Shown piece by piece: positions 15,267-23,331 of a stretch of DNA of 50,108 nucleotides (position 1 is its first letter; each line of letters starts with the position of its first letter). The stretch is from Streptacidiphilus anmyonensis (GTDB taxonomy: Bacteria > Actinomycetota > Actinomycetes > Streptomycetales > Streptomycetaceae), in NCBI RefSeq assembly GCF_000787855.1, contig NZ_BBPQ01000018.1, forward strand, positions 55,656 through 105,763. The letters run 5' to 3'. The notes beneath the pieces were generated by a model. That model worked only from the letters and a program-made list of their open reading frames with translations, was not told the DNA's origin and did no database searches. A program made the translations under genes and the position numbers.

Positions 15267-16810
15267 AGCTGTGTCACCGTCTTCAGTTCGTGGCTCCAGG
15301 TGCCGAACGGGTGCAGCAGCCATTCGCGCTGGAAGCCCACCCGGACCAGGTCGTCGATGCACGCGGGCATCTGCTGCGGGACCGCCCGCGGCTCACGCCG
15401 CCCGCCTTCCTCCTTGGGCGCGAAGATGCGCTGCACGGAGGGACGTCCGCCCTCCCCGAGTCCGGTGATCTCCAAGATCTCGGCGACGAACCGGTGCCGC
15501 TTGCCGCCGATCTCGGTCTCGTCCTCCTGGCGCAGGTAGACGATGAACTGGCAGGCCTCGGCGATCAGCCGGTAGGCCAGCTCCACGCTCATGCCGATCC
15601 CGGCCTCCAGCGCCAGGGTGGCGACGCGCTCGATCGCCGCGCGGGCACTACGGGCGTGGACGGTGCACATCGACCCGCCCTCGCCTTCGATCATGCCGTG
15701 CAGCATCGGCAGGACCTCAACCGAGCGGACCTCACCGACCAGGATCCGGCGCAGCGACATGCGCTGCAGGTGGGGGAACAGGTCGGCGAGGGTGAGCTCG
15801 CCGAGCATCCGGCCGGTCGCGTCCTTCTCACCGTTGCCTTCGCGGGCCTCGAACGGCACGACCTGCGGACCAGGGCCCGGCAGTTCGTGCAGCCACAGCT
15901 CGTACTCCGACTCCAGCGTGCCGATCCGCTCCCCCGGGGCGATCTCACGGGACATCGACCGCAGCAGGCTGGTCTTGCCCGCGCCCTGCCCGCCGACGAC
16001 GAAGACGTTCTTCCGGGCCCGCACCAGCGCCTTGAGGAATTCCGCCAGGACGGTGTCGATGGAGCCCCAGGCCACCATCTGGTCCAGCCGGGTGTCCTTG
16101 AGGCGGTGCTTGCGGATCACGACCTGGGGGCGGGGTGTGACCAGGTAGCTCGCGGTCAGACGGGAGCCGTCGGCCAGGCGCATCCGCAGCAGCGGGCTGG
16201 CCGGCGACAAGGAGCGCTCACCCTGTCCCTGGGTACGGGCCAGCTGGTTGACCAGCTCCACCAGCTCGGCGTCGGAGGCGACGATCGGGGCAAGGCGCGC
16301 GATCGGCCGGTCCTGGTAGACCACCTCGACCGGATCGCTGCCGTTGATGCGGATGTCCTCCGCGTCGGGGTCGTCCAGCAGCGGCTGAAGCCGGCCCGCG
16401 CGGAACAGGTCGTCGAACACCGCCCGCCGGATCACGTGCTCCTGCTCGGCGTGCAGCGGCGCTCTCTTCGCGCTGTAGTCGGTCGCCCACTTCGCGACGA
16501 CTTCGACCACCAGCTGCCAGCCGAGCTGCTGCCGGTCCGCCTCGCTGACCTGCTCGTCGCGGACCCGGTCCGACAGTTCCCCAGCCACCCTGTTGCGCAG
16601 CTCGGCCAACTCTTCGAACGAGACCGGCAAGACCCCCGCAGACGCCTGTTGTGCTGGAAGCGCAGCGGGCCCCGCCCCCGCGCTTGGTCCACGGGACGGA
16701 GCGGGCGGCCGTGGCGCCTGCAATGCGGCCTCGAACGAGGTGCGTAGCCCCGGGATCGACGTTGCCGCTGTCACGCCGTTCAGCGTGGTCCGCGGCTGCG
16801 TGTCAGCCAC
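15263..16810 (-). CDS. cpaF: CpaF/TadA-type secretion ATPase
   Basis: 515 residues. A Pro/Ala-rich start (1-60) precedes an N-terminal helical domain (to about 165) and a RecA-like ATPase: Walker A GGQGAGKTSLL (lysine near 278), an Asp/Glu box (LESEYELWL), Walker B RILVGEVRS and the His box CTVHARSA. All catalytic motifs are present. It powers pilus assembly with TadB/TadC. GTG start with GGGAGG 5 nt upstream, overlapping the preceding stop by 8 nt. Confidence 0.93.
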   Translation of the reverse strand: MADTQPRTTLNGVTAATSIPGLRTSFEAALQAPRPPAPSRGPSAGAGPAALPAQQASAGVLPVSFEELAELRNRVAGELSDRVRDEQVSEADRQQLGWQLVVEVVAKWATDYSAKRAPLHAEQEHVIRRAVFDDLFRAGRLQPLLDDPDAEDIRINGSDPVEVVYQDRPIARLAPIVASDAELVELVNQLARTQGQGERSLSPASPLLRMRLADGSRLTASYLVTPRPQVVIRKHRLKDTRLDQMVAWGSIDTVLAEFLKALVRARKNVFVVGGQGAGKTSLLRSMSREIAPGERIGTLESEYELWLHELPGPGPQVVPFEAREGNGEKDATGRMLGELTLADLFPHLQRMSLRRILVGEVRSVEVLPMLHGMIEGEGGSMCTVHARSARAAIERVATLALEAGIGMSVELAYRLIAEACQFIVYLRQEDETEIGGKRHRFVAEILEITGLGEGGRPSVQRIFAPKEEGGRREPRAVPQQMPACIDDLVRVGFQREWLLHPFGTWSHELKTVTQL

Positions 16811-17636
16811 CGAAACCTCCCTGGTACACCGAGGCGTATCCGCCCACGTGCAGCTGCGCCCGGCGCCGCGCGGCCAGTGCAGTGACCGGCTCCCACGCGC
16901 TTCGGGCCTGCCGCAGCAGCACCGACTTGAGCGTCAGACCGCGCCGGTCGGGCCCGTGCGCGAGCGCCCGAGCGGTATCCGGGTCCCAGTCGAACTGCGC
17001 CAGCATCGGGACCTGAAGCCGGTGGGCGATCTCCGCGGCGGGAGGCTGCTTGTTCTCCTGGACCAGCAGCAGCCCCAGCGCCTCAACTCCGGTGCCGCGC
17101 TCGGCGAGGTCCCGCTTGAGGGCTGCGACGACCGGGGCCGCCGCCACCGCCGCGACCAGGGACTGGCGCACCACCAGCAGCACTACATCCGCCCGCCGCA
17201 GCACCGCTGCCGGATACCGGGTGCTCGACAACTCCCCAGACTCGATCAGCACCCTTCCTGCGTCGACCACGATGTCGAAGCCGTTCTGCTCCAGCACCGG
17301 CCACGCCGGAACCATGTGCTCCCACACCCCGGACATCGCCGAGGCCTGCGCCGGATCGGTCAGCCCCGGCAGCAGCATCCGGTTCCCGACGCTGCTGTCC
17401 AACGAGACCAGATGTTCGGCGAACTGGCTCCCCAGATTCCCCGCACGCACCGCGGTCGCGAGCTTGTGGAGCCCGACGGAGGCATCGACCTGGCCGTGCA
17501 GGAAGCCGGCCCGAACCGAGCTGCCCGCCGGGTCCAACTCGGCGAGGACCGTCTTCTTCGGCGCGGCCAGCGCCATCGCGAGCGCGCTGACGGTCACCGC
17601 GCCCGAGCGGGCGGAGACCAGGGCGACGACCGTCAT
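16803..17636 (-). CDS. CpaE/ParA-like protein lacking a Walker A motif
   Basis: 277 residues with the MinD/ParA fold order: beta-strand, P-loop position, AELDPAG (Walker A' like), a DIVVDAGRV segment (Walker B position) and ADVVLLVVRQS. The P-loop position reads SARSGAVTVSA, so the GK(T/S) needed for ATP binding is absent. In Tad systems CpaE-like proteins position the machine; here it is probably a structural, non-hydrolysing version. Start at 17636 overlaps the previous stop (ATGA). Confidence 0.78.
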   Translation of the reverse strand: MTVVALVSARSGAVTVSALAMALAAPKKTVLAELDPAGSSVRAGFLHGQVDASVGLHKLATAVRAGNLGSQFAEHLVSLDSSVGNRMLLPGLTDPAQASAMSGVWEHMVPAWPVLEQNGFDIVVDAGRVLIESGELSSTRYPAAVLRRADVVLLVVRQSLVAAVAAAPVVAALKRDLAERGTGVEALGLLLVQENKQPPAAEIAHRLQVPMLAQFDWDPDTARALAHGPDRRGLTLKSVLLRQARSAWEPVTALAARRRAQLHVGGYASVYQGGFGG

Positions 17637-18301
17637 CCCGCCGACCCCGACTGCAAGGTGATCGCGACCTGGCCGAGCGCCGCCCACACGGCCAGCTGCG
17701 GCGCGTCACCCGGGTTCACCGCCAGGTCAACCACACTGTTGCCGTTCGCATCCGGCGACCCGACCGACACCACGCTCGCCAGAATCGTCAACGGTGCGGC
17801 GGGCACCTTGCCCTCTCCCTGTGCCGGGGTCTGGACTACCTGCACGGAACTGCCCGGCTCCAGCATCCCCGCCGGCAGCTGCCCCGGCTTGGCCAGCACC
17901 CCGACCACCGTCTTGCCCGCCGTCACGTCCGGTCCGGCGGCCACTGATCCGCGGGTGAGCAGCGAACCCTGGGCCAGGTCCGCCGTCGCGGTCTTCCCCA
18001 GCACCTGGGAGGCATCCTGCTGGGGGACCGGAGCCAACGCCGGATCGGGCGCGACCTGCGCCACCGTCAGGTCCTGGGCGGTGAGCACCTGCCCCTTCGG
18101 CACCGCCCGAGCCAAGGCAAGGACCGGCACGCGGTCACCGGCCTGGTTCACCATCGCGTACGCGCCCAGCGCGCCCACCACGGCCAGGGCCGCGCCGGCG
18201 GCGGCCAGCATCGGCCGCCGCGCCCGGCGCGGCACGCTCGTGGTGATCGGTACCGGCCCCAGCCCCTGCTCGACCGGCTGGCGCGGCTTCGTCAAAGCCA
18301 T
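17633..18301 (-). CDS. SAF-domain (CpaB/RcpC-like) protein
   Basis: 222 residues: a short basic cytosolic tail, one membrane helix (about 31-51) and an extracytoplasmic SAF domain (VPKGQVLTAQDLTVAQVAPD, about 67-125) followed by a beta-rich part. SAF proteins of the CpaB/RcpC type bind cell wall and are standard Tad components. GGAAG lies about 5 nt before the ATG. It sits directly upstream of the CpaE-like gene, the usual Tad order. Confidence 0.82.
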   Translation of the reverse strand: MALTKPRQPVEQGLGPVPITTSVPRRARRPMLAAAGAALAVVGALGAYAMVNQAGDRVPVLALARAVPKGQVLTAQDLTVAQVAPDPALAPVPQQDASQVLGKTATADLAQGSLLTRGSVAAGPDVTAGKTVVGVLAKPGQLPAGMLEPGSSVQVVQTPAQGEGKVPAAPLTILASVVSVGSPDANGNSVVDLAVNPGDAPQLAVWAALGQVAITLQSGSAG

Positions 18302-18332
18302 CAGCGTCTTCCTGCTTCCTCACGCACGTCGT

Positions 18333-19280
18333 CTAGTTGTTCAGGTCCCGCAGCTCACCGATGACCACCGACGACGCAGACTTCCGGGTCACCGTGATCT
18401 GCCCCGTCTGCCCGGTCGTGGCCTGCCAGTTCACCACCCACGTCGCCGTCGCGCTGATCGCGTACCGGCCGTTCGGCATCGACGCGGACGTCTGCGTGTA
18501 GGTGTGGCCGCATGGCGGCTGCGCGCTGCCGAAGGCGGCCTGGTACGCCTCACCTGGCCCGGTGCAGGTCACCGACTGCCCGTCGCCCATGTCCCACACG
18601 ATCTGCGTCACGCTCCCCGTCGCGGTGACGGTGACGGCGCCGGCTGATGCGGACGCTGTGTTCGGCCCCCAGGTCGTCGCCGAGACGTTGTCCCACAGCC
18701 ACACCGGCAGCCCGACCACGCCCTTCGCCCCGGGCGGCGGAGCGATCCCGATCGCTGGCCCCTGCAACGCCATCTTGGAGACCGCCTGCTGCGCCAGTGC
18801 CTGCACGTTCACGGCGCCGCCGTAACCGGGAGGCGGGTTCTGGAACCAGCGCGCGCCGCCGCCAGGAAGGCCCTTGCCGATTATCAGCGGGCAGTCCGAC
18901 GAGTAGACGGCGCCGTCACCCGGCTTGTGTCCCTGCCACAGGTCGCTGCTGGCATCCGGCTGGGGATTCATCAGCTGGTAGTAGCAGCCGTCTTGGTTGT
19001 CGAACCAGCCGAAGAGGGCGTTGTAGCAGGGGAATGTGTGGCCGGAGAACGAACACTGGCCGCTCCCGCCTCCGCTCCCGCCTCCTGTCCCCCCACCGGA
19101 GGAGCCTCCGCTCGGTGGCGGAGAGCTGCTCGCCGAGACGCTGCAATCGGTAACACCAACTGGGCAGGTCACAGTGCCGCCTCCGCCACCTCCACCGTCT
19201 GCCCAGACGCTGGGGGTGACGAGAAGTCCCACGCCAGCTATCGCCAGAACCGCCAGCAGGCGTCGCGCTCGGCTCAGCAT
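18333..19280 (-). CDS. Secreted Cys-containing protein of the Tad/T4SS operon
   Basis: 315 residues with a clear signal peptide (MLSRARRLLAVLAIAGVGLL, then a PSVWA-type cleavage region), a Gly/Ser-rich stretch (about 28-75), a Cys-containing domain (GQCSFSGHTFPCYNALFGWF) and a C-terminal beta region containing IVWDMGDGQSVTC, which resembles the core of a PKD-type domain. ATG overlaps the previous stop (ATGCTGA). Probably exposed on or outside the wall; role unknown. Confidence 0.7.
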   Translation of the reverse strand: MLSRARRLLAVLAIAGVGLLVTPSVWADGGGGGGGTVTCPVGVTDCSVSASSSPPPSGGSSGGGTGGGSGGGSGQCSFSGHTFPCYNALFGWFDNQDGCYYQLMNPQPDASSDLWQGHKPGDGAVYSSDCPLIIGKGLPGGGARWFQNPPPGYGGAVNVQALAQQAVSKMALQGPAIGIAPPPGAKGVVGLPVWLWDNVSATTWGPNTASASAGAVTVTATGSVTQIVWDMGDGQSVTCTGPGEAYQAAFGSAQPPCGHTYTQTSASMPNGRYAISATATWVVNWQATTGQTGQITVTRKSASSVVIGELRDLNN

Positions 19281-19864
19281 GCAGCTGTCCTGTCGACTGA
19301 GTCGTCGTAGATCCGCCACTGGACGTTGTCGAAGGTGGCTTGGAAGGTCCAGCGGTGGCGGAACACCTTGTCCGCCAGCTGTGCCGGCTCCCCGGTGGTC
19401 TTATCGACGGGCCGGTAGTTGGTGCTGTCAATGCAGTCGGTGATCGTCGCACTCTTGGCCGCAAGGTCCAGAGCCGTCACCAACGGGGTGAGCGTCGGCC
19501 GCCCTCGCATGACCAACCCCTGGGACTGGTAGTACTGCAGGGAGGCCCGGATGTTCGCATCCGCCTTCCCAATCGCATAGGTGCTGATGGGGAGCCCGTC
19601 CAAGGATCCCTGGGTGTAGGCCTGGACTTGCAGATTCCAAAACCCTTGGTAGGCCGTGAGGAGCTTCGCCTTCGCTGTGTCTGTGGCATTCGGCGACGGC
19701 GACGCGCTGGACGGGGCCGGGGCGGCGCTGTCGGCGGAAACCGTCGGCTTGGCTGAGCCGCCACAACCGGCCATAAGCAGGCAGGAGGCTACGACCGCAG
19801 CGGCGGCCAGGCGTCGGGACCGACGGGTCCGTGTGGACGCGAAGGACCGTTCAGTGGTGCGCAC
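19274..19864 (-). CDS. Lipoprotein of the Tad/T4SS operon
   Basis: 196 residues from GTG 19864, chosen because AGGGGGA precedes it and because it gives a compact signal peptide ending in the lipobox LMAGC. An in-frame ATG at 19927 would add 21 residues but has no binding site. After a Ser/Pro/Ala spacer comes an NTF2-like-looking domain (KLLTAYQGFWNLQVQAYTQG onward) with two Cys. It should be lipid-anchored outside the membrane. Confidence 0.75.
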   Translation of the reverse strand: MRTTERSFASTRTRRSRRLAAAAVVASCLLMAGCGGSAKPTVSADSAAPAPSSASPSPNATDTAKAKLLTAYQGFWNLQVQAYTQGSLDGLPISTYAIGKADANIRASLQYYQSQGLVMRGRPTLTPLVTALDLAAKSATITDCIDSTNYRPVDKTTGEPAQLADKVFRHRWTFQATFDNVQWRIYDDSVDRTAAC

Positions 19865-20028
19865 GGTGGGAGTCCCCCTTGCTCTGCGTGGAACGATCTT
19901 GAACGGATCGTACTGGCTTTGAGCCATGGCTTGTTCTGAGTTGGTCAAGAGTCGCACGGTGCGAGTGCCCGTCAGCTCTTGTTGTGCAAGTCGAAGGAGG
20001 CGCGTCGGGTTCCCCGGATTGCCGGAAA

Positions 20029-20916
20029 TCACCCGGTAAGGTGACAAGCGCTGATGGCACATGACACCTCTTGCGCGCTTTCCATACCGCAGCTGATGCC
20101 CCGCCACACCTGATTGCTTCCTCCGACTGGGGACCACCAGGGCGCAGCTTCAACTCCCGCCTCCGCGACCGCGTCAACGTCAACCACGCCGATGGGCACG
20201 GTGTCGATCAGGTGCTGCACGCGGGGGTCCGCGCCGGCGGCTTCCCAGAAGGCGTGCCCCAGGACGTTGACGTCTGAGCTGGGAGGGACAGCGATAAGTA
20301 GGAGGGGCGCTCTGCCCAGCCACCGACGCCATGGGCCAATCGCTGGGTGATCGCTTTCAGCTGCGGCCAGATGTGAATAGAGGTGCAGCCGCTCGGTGAC
20401 TGCTGCGGGATCACGCTGCTCCGTCCATAGGTCGACCAGCGCGTTCACGGGTTCAAGGCCCCGTGGTCCGTAGGTGAAGCTCTTCATCGCGGCCGTCGGG
20501 CGGACCTCATGGCAGCGTCCAGAGCCGTCCCGGGAGCGCAGCCGAGGTTCGGGCTCCCACTCGAAGGGGGCGTCGCCGAACGCTGCTCGGTGGGCCCGGA
20601 GGAACGACAGTGCCAGAGAGGTCACAGCCTCGGCTCGCGCGCCCCGGCCTGGGGCGGCCGCGGTGGTGATCGGATTTCCTGTGCCGAGCCCGAAGGCGCC
20701 GGCTTCGGCGCGCGCGACGGCCAGGCCCTCCTCGGTGAGCAGCCACAGGCCATCGAAGCGGGCCACGAGCTGTTGATCGTGGAGAGCCTGAAGTCGGTCG
20801 TCCAGGAGTTGCCGGCTTGTCGGGCGCTCCTCGCACAGCAAGGCCAGCAGCTGGTCCGCGTTGGCGGCCTGCCGTCGCAGCAGTCCTGTGAGGATGCGGC
20901 TGGTCAGCTTCGTCAT
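20029..20916 (-). CDS. Replication-relaxation family protein (first copy)
   Basis: 295 residues. An N-terminal winged-helix region (LTSRILTGLLRRQAANADQL, then RLQALHDQQLVARFDGLW) precedes a domain resembling the plasmid replication-relaxation family, with the conserved R-A-E and W-E-P-E positions weakly kept. It is unusual to find it inside a secretion operon. ATG overlaps the previous stop (ATGA) with GGGAG upstream. It shares layout but little sequence with the protein at 36481. Confidence 0.65.
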   Translation of the reverse strand: MTKLTSRILTGLLRRQAANADQLLALLCEERPTSRQLLDDRLQALHDQQLVARFDGLWLLTEEGLAVARAEAGAFGLGTGNPITTAAAPGRGARAEAVTSLALSFLRAHRAAFGDAPFEWEPEPRLRSRDGSGRCHEVRPTAAMKSFTYGPRGLEPVNALVDLWTEQRDPAAVTERLHLYSHLAAAESDHPAIGPWRRWLGRAPLLLIAVPPSSDVNVLGHAFWEAAGADPRVQHLIDTVPIGVVDVDAVAEAGVEAAPWWSPVGGSNQVWRGISCGMESAQEVSCAISACHLTG

Positions 20917-21521
20917 CGGACCGGCTCCCAAGCTCCGTCGCCCCGCTTCACGAGCGCGACGGTTCCAGGCAATCCGACTTCGGGATCCCCCGCAGGGGAC
21001 GTGCCAGCCCAGATCAACGTCACCGTTGCCCGCCCCGGGCCCGTGGCGTGCGCGCTGGCGGCTTGGATGCGGACGCCGCTGTAGCCGGAGGTGCCGGAGG
21101 TGGTGAAGTAGCCCGGCCACTGGTCCCGGCTCCGGCCGGTGACGTCGGCGAGCCAGACGGCGCGCCCGAGTTGGTCCAGCCGCTGTTCGACCCGGGGTGG
21201 CAGGTTGTGCGGGCTGTGCGCGTCGAGCATTGCCTGGACCAGGTGGTCGCCGCCCGGACCGTCATCCGGTGCCAGCACGTTCGTGGGGAGCGCTGACGGT
21301 CTTGCGGCTGCGGTGTCGGTACTGCCCGCCTCCGTGGCCGGGGCGACAGGAGGAGTGGGGGCAGCCGGCGACGACGTTGCGGCTGCGGCAGGTGCGGTCG
21401 CGACCGGAGCTTTGGTGGCGGCACCGTGAGCACGCGGCCCGGCTACGGGGCCGCCGCTCAGAAGCAGCAGCCCGGCCGCGGCCAGCGCCGCGCTGAGCGT
21501 GAGAATCTGCGAGGTCTTCAC
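20913..21521 (-). CDS. Secreted hypothetical protein
   Basis: 202 residues with a signal peptide/helix (MKTSQILTLSAALAAAGLLL), an Ala/Pro/Thr linker (about 35-85) and a ~115-residue exported domain ending in VALVKRGDGAWEPV, a pattern like the NTF2/TcpC-type domains of transfer proteins. GTG start overlaps the preceding stop (GTGA). Confidence 0.7.
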   Translation of the reverse strand: MKTSQILTLSAALAAAGLLLLSGGPVAGPRAHGAATKAPVATAPAAAATSSPAAPTPPVAPATEAGSTDTAAARPSALPTNVLAPDDGPGGDHLVQAMLDAHSPHNLPPRVEQRLDQLGRAVWLADVTGRSRDQWPGYFTTSGTSGYSGVRIQAASAHATGPGRATVTLIWAGTSPAGDPEVGLPGTVALVKRGDGAWEPVR

Positions 21522-22636
21522 AGGATCTGGGTCCCTCCGGCGAACGTGGATGCCTTGATGTCGACGGGCTGCTCGAGGACGCCTTCACCGGGTCTTGGGG
21601 CAGCGATCTGCATGCCAGCGCCTGCGTATATGGCGACGTGATAGATGGAGGCGTCGTCGCCGGGGATGTAGCCGTAGAAGATGAGGTCGCCCGGGCGCAG
21701 TGCGCCGAGGCCTGCGGAGGCGGGGATGCGGCGGCCGACGCCGGCCTGCTCGGCGGCGGTGCGGGGCAGGGTGATGCCGACCTGGGCGTAGGCGTACAGG
21801 GTCAGGCCGGAGCAGTCGAAGCCGGTGATGCGGCTGCCGTCCTGGCCACCGGGGGAGCAGCACTGTCCGCGAGTGGGGCCTGTGGCGTTGCCGCCGCCCC
21901 AGGAGTAGGGGACGCCGAACTGCGCCATGGCCGCGCGCAGCACGATCGCCGCCTTCCCGGATGCCGGGATGGTGGAGGTGACAGAAGCGAGGGCGTCGTA
22001 CTGGGCGATCGCGGCCTCGACCTGTTGGACGTAGGCGTCTGAGTGGTTGTAGGCGAGCAGGGCTGCCGCGAGCTGGGCGGGCTGGGTGAGGTCGCGGCCG
22101 TTCCCGCACAGGTACACCGCCGCGGTGAGCGCTGCGTCGAAGGCGTTGTCCGGGTCCGGCGCCGCGCCGGTGCCGCGGGCGTTGACGCCGGTGGACAGCC
22201 AGGTGGCGGGCATGAACTGGAACAGGCCGACCGCGCGGGCGTAGTGGCTGCCCGCGTCGAGCTGCAGCTCGGCTGCGGTGGTGTTGACGACCGCGGTGGT
22301 GTTGCCGCCGGCGCCGGTGCCGTCCAGGAGCGGCCCGTAGATGAGCGGGGTGATCTCGCCGTCCGCGCTGATCTGGTGTCCGGCGGCCTGGGTGGTCTCC
22401 ACTTCCGCGACGCCGGCCAGGATCTCCCAGCGCATGCCCTGGCAGGCGGGCACCAGGTCGTGCACCTTCTGGGCGGCCAGGGTGTAGGCCTGGCCGAGGA
22501 CCGGGGGGAGGCCGGCGACCCCGGCCGCCGACCCGCCGGTCGTGGTGGCGGAGCTGTCGGCGGCCAGGCCGAGTGGCAGCACCATCAGCGACAGGCCGAC
22601 CAGCGCTACGAAGCCCAGCAACAGCAGCTTCTTCAC
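21518..22636 (-). CDS. Bifunctional lytic transglycosylase / NlpC-P60 hydrolase
   Basis: 372 residues: a membrane anchor or signal (KKLLLLGFVALVGLSLMVLP), a transglycosylase-like domain (about 45-205: catalytic Glu in LAGVAEVETT, then AVGLFQFMPATWL), and an NlpC/P60 domain with the nucleophile in GFDCSGLTLYA (Cys near 274) and the catalytic His in YHVAIYAG (near 331). Such two-domain enzymes (VirB1/TcpG-like) open the wall for Gram-positive T4SSs. GTG start overlaps the previous stop (GTGA). Confidence 0.92.
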   Translation of the reverse strand: MKKLLLLGFVALVGLSLMVLPLGLAADSSATTTGGSAAGVAGLPPVLGQAYTLAAQKVHDLVPACQGMRWEILAGVAEVETTQAAGHQISADGEITPLIYGPLLDGTGAGGNTTAVVNTTAAELQLDAGSHYARAVGLFQFMPATWLSTGVNARGTGAAPDPDNAFDAALTAAVYLCGNGRDLTQPAQLAAALLAYNHSDAYVQQVEAAIAQYDALASVTSTIPASGKAAIVLRAAMAQFGVPYSWGGGNATGPTRGQCCSPGGQDGSRITGFDCSGLTLYAYAQVGITLPRTAAEQAGVGRRIPASAGLGALRPGDLIFYGYIPGDDASIYHVAIYAGAGMQIAAPRPGEGVLEQPVDIKASTFAGGTQIL

Positions 22637-23331
22637 GTGCCGTCACCACGGGTCTCGCCGCGCGCTTCGCGCTGGGCGTGGCGCAGAGCGTGCAGGATCT
22701 CCGCCCGGGCCCGCTCCTCCCTGCTCGCTGTCTGGCTGTAGGAGCGGTCCGGTCGCACCGAGCTCGGGCCGGATGCGGCGGTGCTGGTTCCCGTGCGCAG
22801 GACGGCCGCGGTGGCGGTGTTGACTGCGGCACGCTTGGTGGCTTCTGCTGCGGGTCGGCCGTAGACGTCGGCGGCGACGTGCAGGCGCATCCCTGCAGCG
22901 GCGGTCGCACGGCCGGTTGCTCGGGCACCGGTGGCGGCGCCGTGAGCGACGGGCCGCCAGTCGCTGGCCCAGAGGTTGACGGCCTCCAGCTTGTAGTGCT
23001 GGTACTGGCCCTTGGCTTCGCGGCCGACGGCGCCGATTCCTTGGCGGGTGTGCCGGATCGTGGTGGGCAGCCGGAACGTGGCGCCCCATGCCAGCTTGCT
23101 GGCGCCGAGGATGGTCCGGCCGCCCCGGGTTTGGATGAGGCGGTTGTGCAGCCGGGAGCCGGCCGGGAGCCCGCCTCCGAGGCCCGGCTGGATTCGGCGG
23201 GCCTCGAACTCCTCCGGGGTCAGCGCCCTGCCCTTCCAGGCGTGGTGGACCCCGCGGACGGCGAGGACGGCCGGGGCGAGGCCGTGGGCGGCTTCGCGGC
23301 CGATGTCGCCGATCAGCCGGCCCGGGTGCAT
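22633..23331 (-). CDS. Basic cytosolic hypothetical protein of the T4SS operon
   Basis: 232 residues, Arg/Ala-rich, no membrane helix and no domain recognised. The ATG at 23331 overlaps the VirB6-like gene by 19 bp, and the stop overlaps the next start (GTGA). In similar operons the VirB6-like gene is followed by a basic helical protein, so this may be a detached C-terminal extension of that protein. Confidence 0.65.
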   Translation of the reverse strand: MHPGRLIGDIGREAAHGLAPAVLAVRGVHHAWKGRALTPEEFEARRIQPGLGGGLPAGSRLHNRLIQTRGGRTILGASKLAWGATFRLPTTIRHTRQGIGAVGREAKGQYQHYKLEAVNLWASDWRPVAHGAATGARATGRATAAAGMRLHVAADVYGRPAAEATKRAAVNTATAAVLRTGTSTAASGPSSVRPDRSYSQTASREERARAEILHALRHAQREARGETRGDGT

